In this document: positions 5,748 through 6,568 of the stretch, piece by piece
Position numbering within the stretch: position 1 is the first letter of the stretch
How the letters are laid out: each line of letters begins with the position of its first letter
Assembly (NCBI GenBank): GCA_030041195.1
Contig: JASHOI010000272.1
Location: forward strand, 1-6,568
Source of the DNA: Streptosporangiaceae bacterium
Lineage (GTDB): Bacteria > Actinomycetota > Actinomycetes > Streptosporangiales > Streptosporangiaceae
Direction: 5' to 3'
DNA length: 6,568 nucleotides
The notes under the pieces: generated by a model
Database searches by the model: none
What the model was told of the DNA's origin: nothing
The model's input: the letters and a program-made list of their open reading frames with translations, nothing else
Made by a program: the position numbers and the translations under genes

Positions 5748-6224
5748 CTTTCCGAGACCGCTTGCGATCGCCCCGGCGACCTGGTCCGTGTTGAGCCCGC
5801 GGGCGTGGACCGCGACGACGCGCGTCTCCGGCGCGAGGATGGCCGCAGCCTGCTGGATCAGTGAGCCAGGCTGGGCCGCGCGCAGCAAGTCGTGGCGCCT
5901 CGACTCATCGGTAAGGGGCACTGGCATGGCCAAGAGGGCGGATTTCCCGGTGCCGGGGCTGCCAGTAACGACGGCGAGACCCCTGGACGCCGGACCGGAA
6001 ATCCATTGAGCGAGTCGCTTCGCGGCAAGAACACGCCCGGTCATGCCGGTGAGGTAGAACCCAGTGGTGGATTCCGGTGGCCCACCGCGCACCCGTGATA
6101 TCCAATGCTGCTGGTCGGCGACGGTCAGGCCGCCCAGCCCTTCCTGATGGTATGGATTTGGAAAGAACGGGGGAATCCCCGTCGATCCTGTCGCCGGCGG
6201 GAACAGCCTGGCCCGCGCTAGCGA
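5748..6224 (-). pseudogene. Remnant of a STAND/AAA-like P-loop ATPase
   Basis: An open frame of 159 codons without a credible start carries, in order, PPFFPNPYHQEG, VADQQHWISRV, GFYLTGMTGRVLAAKRLAQW, the Walker A motif GSPGTGKS (5963-5940) and VHARGLNTDQVAGAIASGLG. This order resembles the linker and beginning of the NTPase domain in large actinobacterial STAND proteins that often have a caspase- or trypsin-like N-terminus. The frame is closed upstream by TGA at 6227-6225. After about 5748 it stays open, but the sequence becomes Arg/Cys-rich and unlike the family, and runs antisense into the regulator gene. Walker B, sensor regions and any repeat domain are missing. A stretch in another frame around 6208-6234 (NTWLIASAG) may be the preceding part after a frameshift, but this is weak. 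Family assignment is from remembered motif patterns, not a search. A non-functional fragment is most likely. Confidence 0.55.
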
Positions 6225-6541
6225 TCAGCCACGTGTTCGGGTTTCCTATCCCGCGGCCCTGGTGGCAGCTTCGGCGGTCCGAGGTCCGCGCGCGCGCCGA
6301 TCGCGTAGTTCGGGCACGATCGGCGAACCGATCGGATGGCGACTGATTAGTGGCCTTGATCACCGATCGTGATCTCTGTGGACAAGTCCATGCTTCATCG
6401 ATCCGGGGTGGATTTGATCATGAGCGCGGCTAATGCCCACTTGCTTGTTTGGAGCATTCCCTTCAGCGTCTGGCTCCGCGAGGATGGGGGCGCAGCTCAG
6501 GACAGTGGAGAAGCTCGCACCTCAGCGGAGGATCTTGGCCT
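6225..6541. other. Intergenic stretch with palindromes, no convincing gene
   Basis: No frame on either strand shows a recognisable protein. It contains the 7-4-7 inverted repeat at 6317-6334, the 6-5-6 inverted repeat GATCAC-N5-GTGATC at 6358-6374, and two TGATCA palindromes (6357-6362, 6415-6420). A plus-strand open frame from ATG 6420 encodes 41 residues and ends at 6545, overlapping the next start as ATGA. It resembles nothing I know and is probably chance, though GGTGGA lies 7 nt before its ATG. Confidence 0.5.
6317..6334. repeat. Perfect 7-4-7 inverted repeat
   Basis: CGATCGG (6317-6323), CGAA, and CCGATCG (6328-6334) form a perfect stem. On the minus strand the loop reads TTCG, a stable tetraloop sequence in RNA. 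It could be an operator, a terminator or the hairpin of a vanished neighbour; the setting upstream of the ATPase remnant does not discriminate. Confidence 0.45.
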
Positions 6542-6568
6542 ATGAAGCTCGCCCTCTTTCTGCCGAAG
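6542..6568 (+). CDS. Start of a gene cut by the window end
   Basis: ATG at 6542 is preceded by a strong ribosome binding site, GGAGGA (6527-6532), with a 9-nt spacer, and opens a frame reading MKLALFLPK to the edge of the window. Such an N-terminus, a short hydrophobic beta strand right after the start, is typical of several alpha/beta barrel enzymes, among them luciferase-like flavin-dependent monooxygenases. Nine residues are far too few to assign a product, so only the presence of a gene start is claimed. Confidence 0.5.

Noticed and set aside
1..6568. CRISPR array, tRNA, rRNA or insertion sequence
   Set aside because: No regularly spaced repeats of CRISPR length, no cloverleaf-type sequence, no transposase motif and no terminal inverted repeats with target duplication were seen.

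Overview
The window looks like chromosomal DNA of a high-GC Gram-positive bacterium (Actinomycetota). The evidence is G/C-biased third codon positions, a GTG start, strong GGAGG-type ribosome binding sites, a lipobox-type solute-binding lipoprotein, and a fragment of a P-loop NTPase family that I associate with actinobacteria. The species cannot be named from this sequence.

Layout from left to right. Positions 1-86 hold the end of an intergenic region with a GC-rich hairpin. Positions 87-1931 (+) encode a family 5 (peptide/nickel/opine-type) ABC transporter solute-binding lipoprotein; no permease or ATPase gene is visible. Positions 1932-2065 lie between convergent genes and carry two GC-rich hairpins. 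On the minus strand follow an acyl-CoA dehydrogenase (3253 down to 2066) and, 60 nt upstream of it, a C45/AAT-type autoproteolytic N-terminal nucleophile acyltransferase/hydrolase (4396 down to 3314). The two are probably one operon. A divergent 294-bp regulatory region separates them from an RpiR/MurR-type regulator with HTH and SIS domains (4691-5596, +). Beyond it, 5748-6224 (minus) holds a decayed fragment of a STAND/AAA-like ATPase with an intact Walker A motif but no start and no C-terminal part. Positions 6225-6541 hold palindromes and no convincing gene. A new plus-strand gene probably starts at 6542 and leaves the window after 9 codons.

The central unit is the divergent regulator/enzyme pair. 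On the minus strand, TTGACC-N17-TATGGT forms a good sigma-70-like promoter for the acyltransferase-dehydrogenase operon. Its -10 box lies inside a perfect 7-4-7 inverted repeat, ACGCAAC-CATA-GTTGCGT. One half of that repeat (GTTGCGTCC) recurs 38 nt before the regulator's start codon. The simplest reading is that the RpiR-type protein binds this repeat to control the operon and possibly itself. A plausible but unproven job for the unit is to release an acyl group from an N-acyl or amide compound (C45 hydrolase) and oxidise the acyl-CoA (dehydrogenase), with the SIS domain sensing an intermediate. The nearby solute-binding protein could supply substrate but is in a separate convergent transcription unit, so that link is weak.
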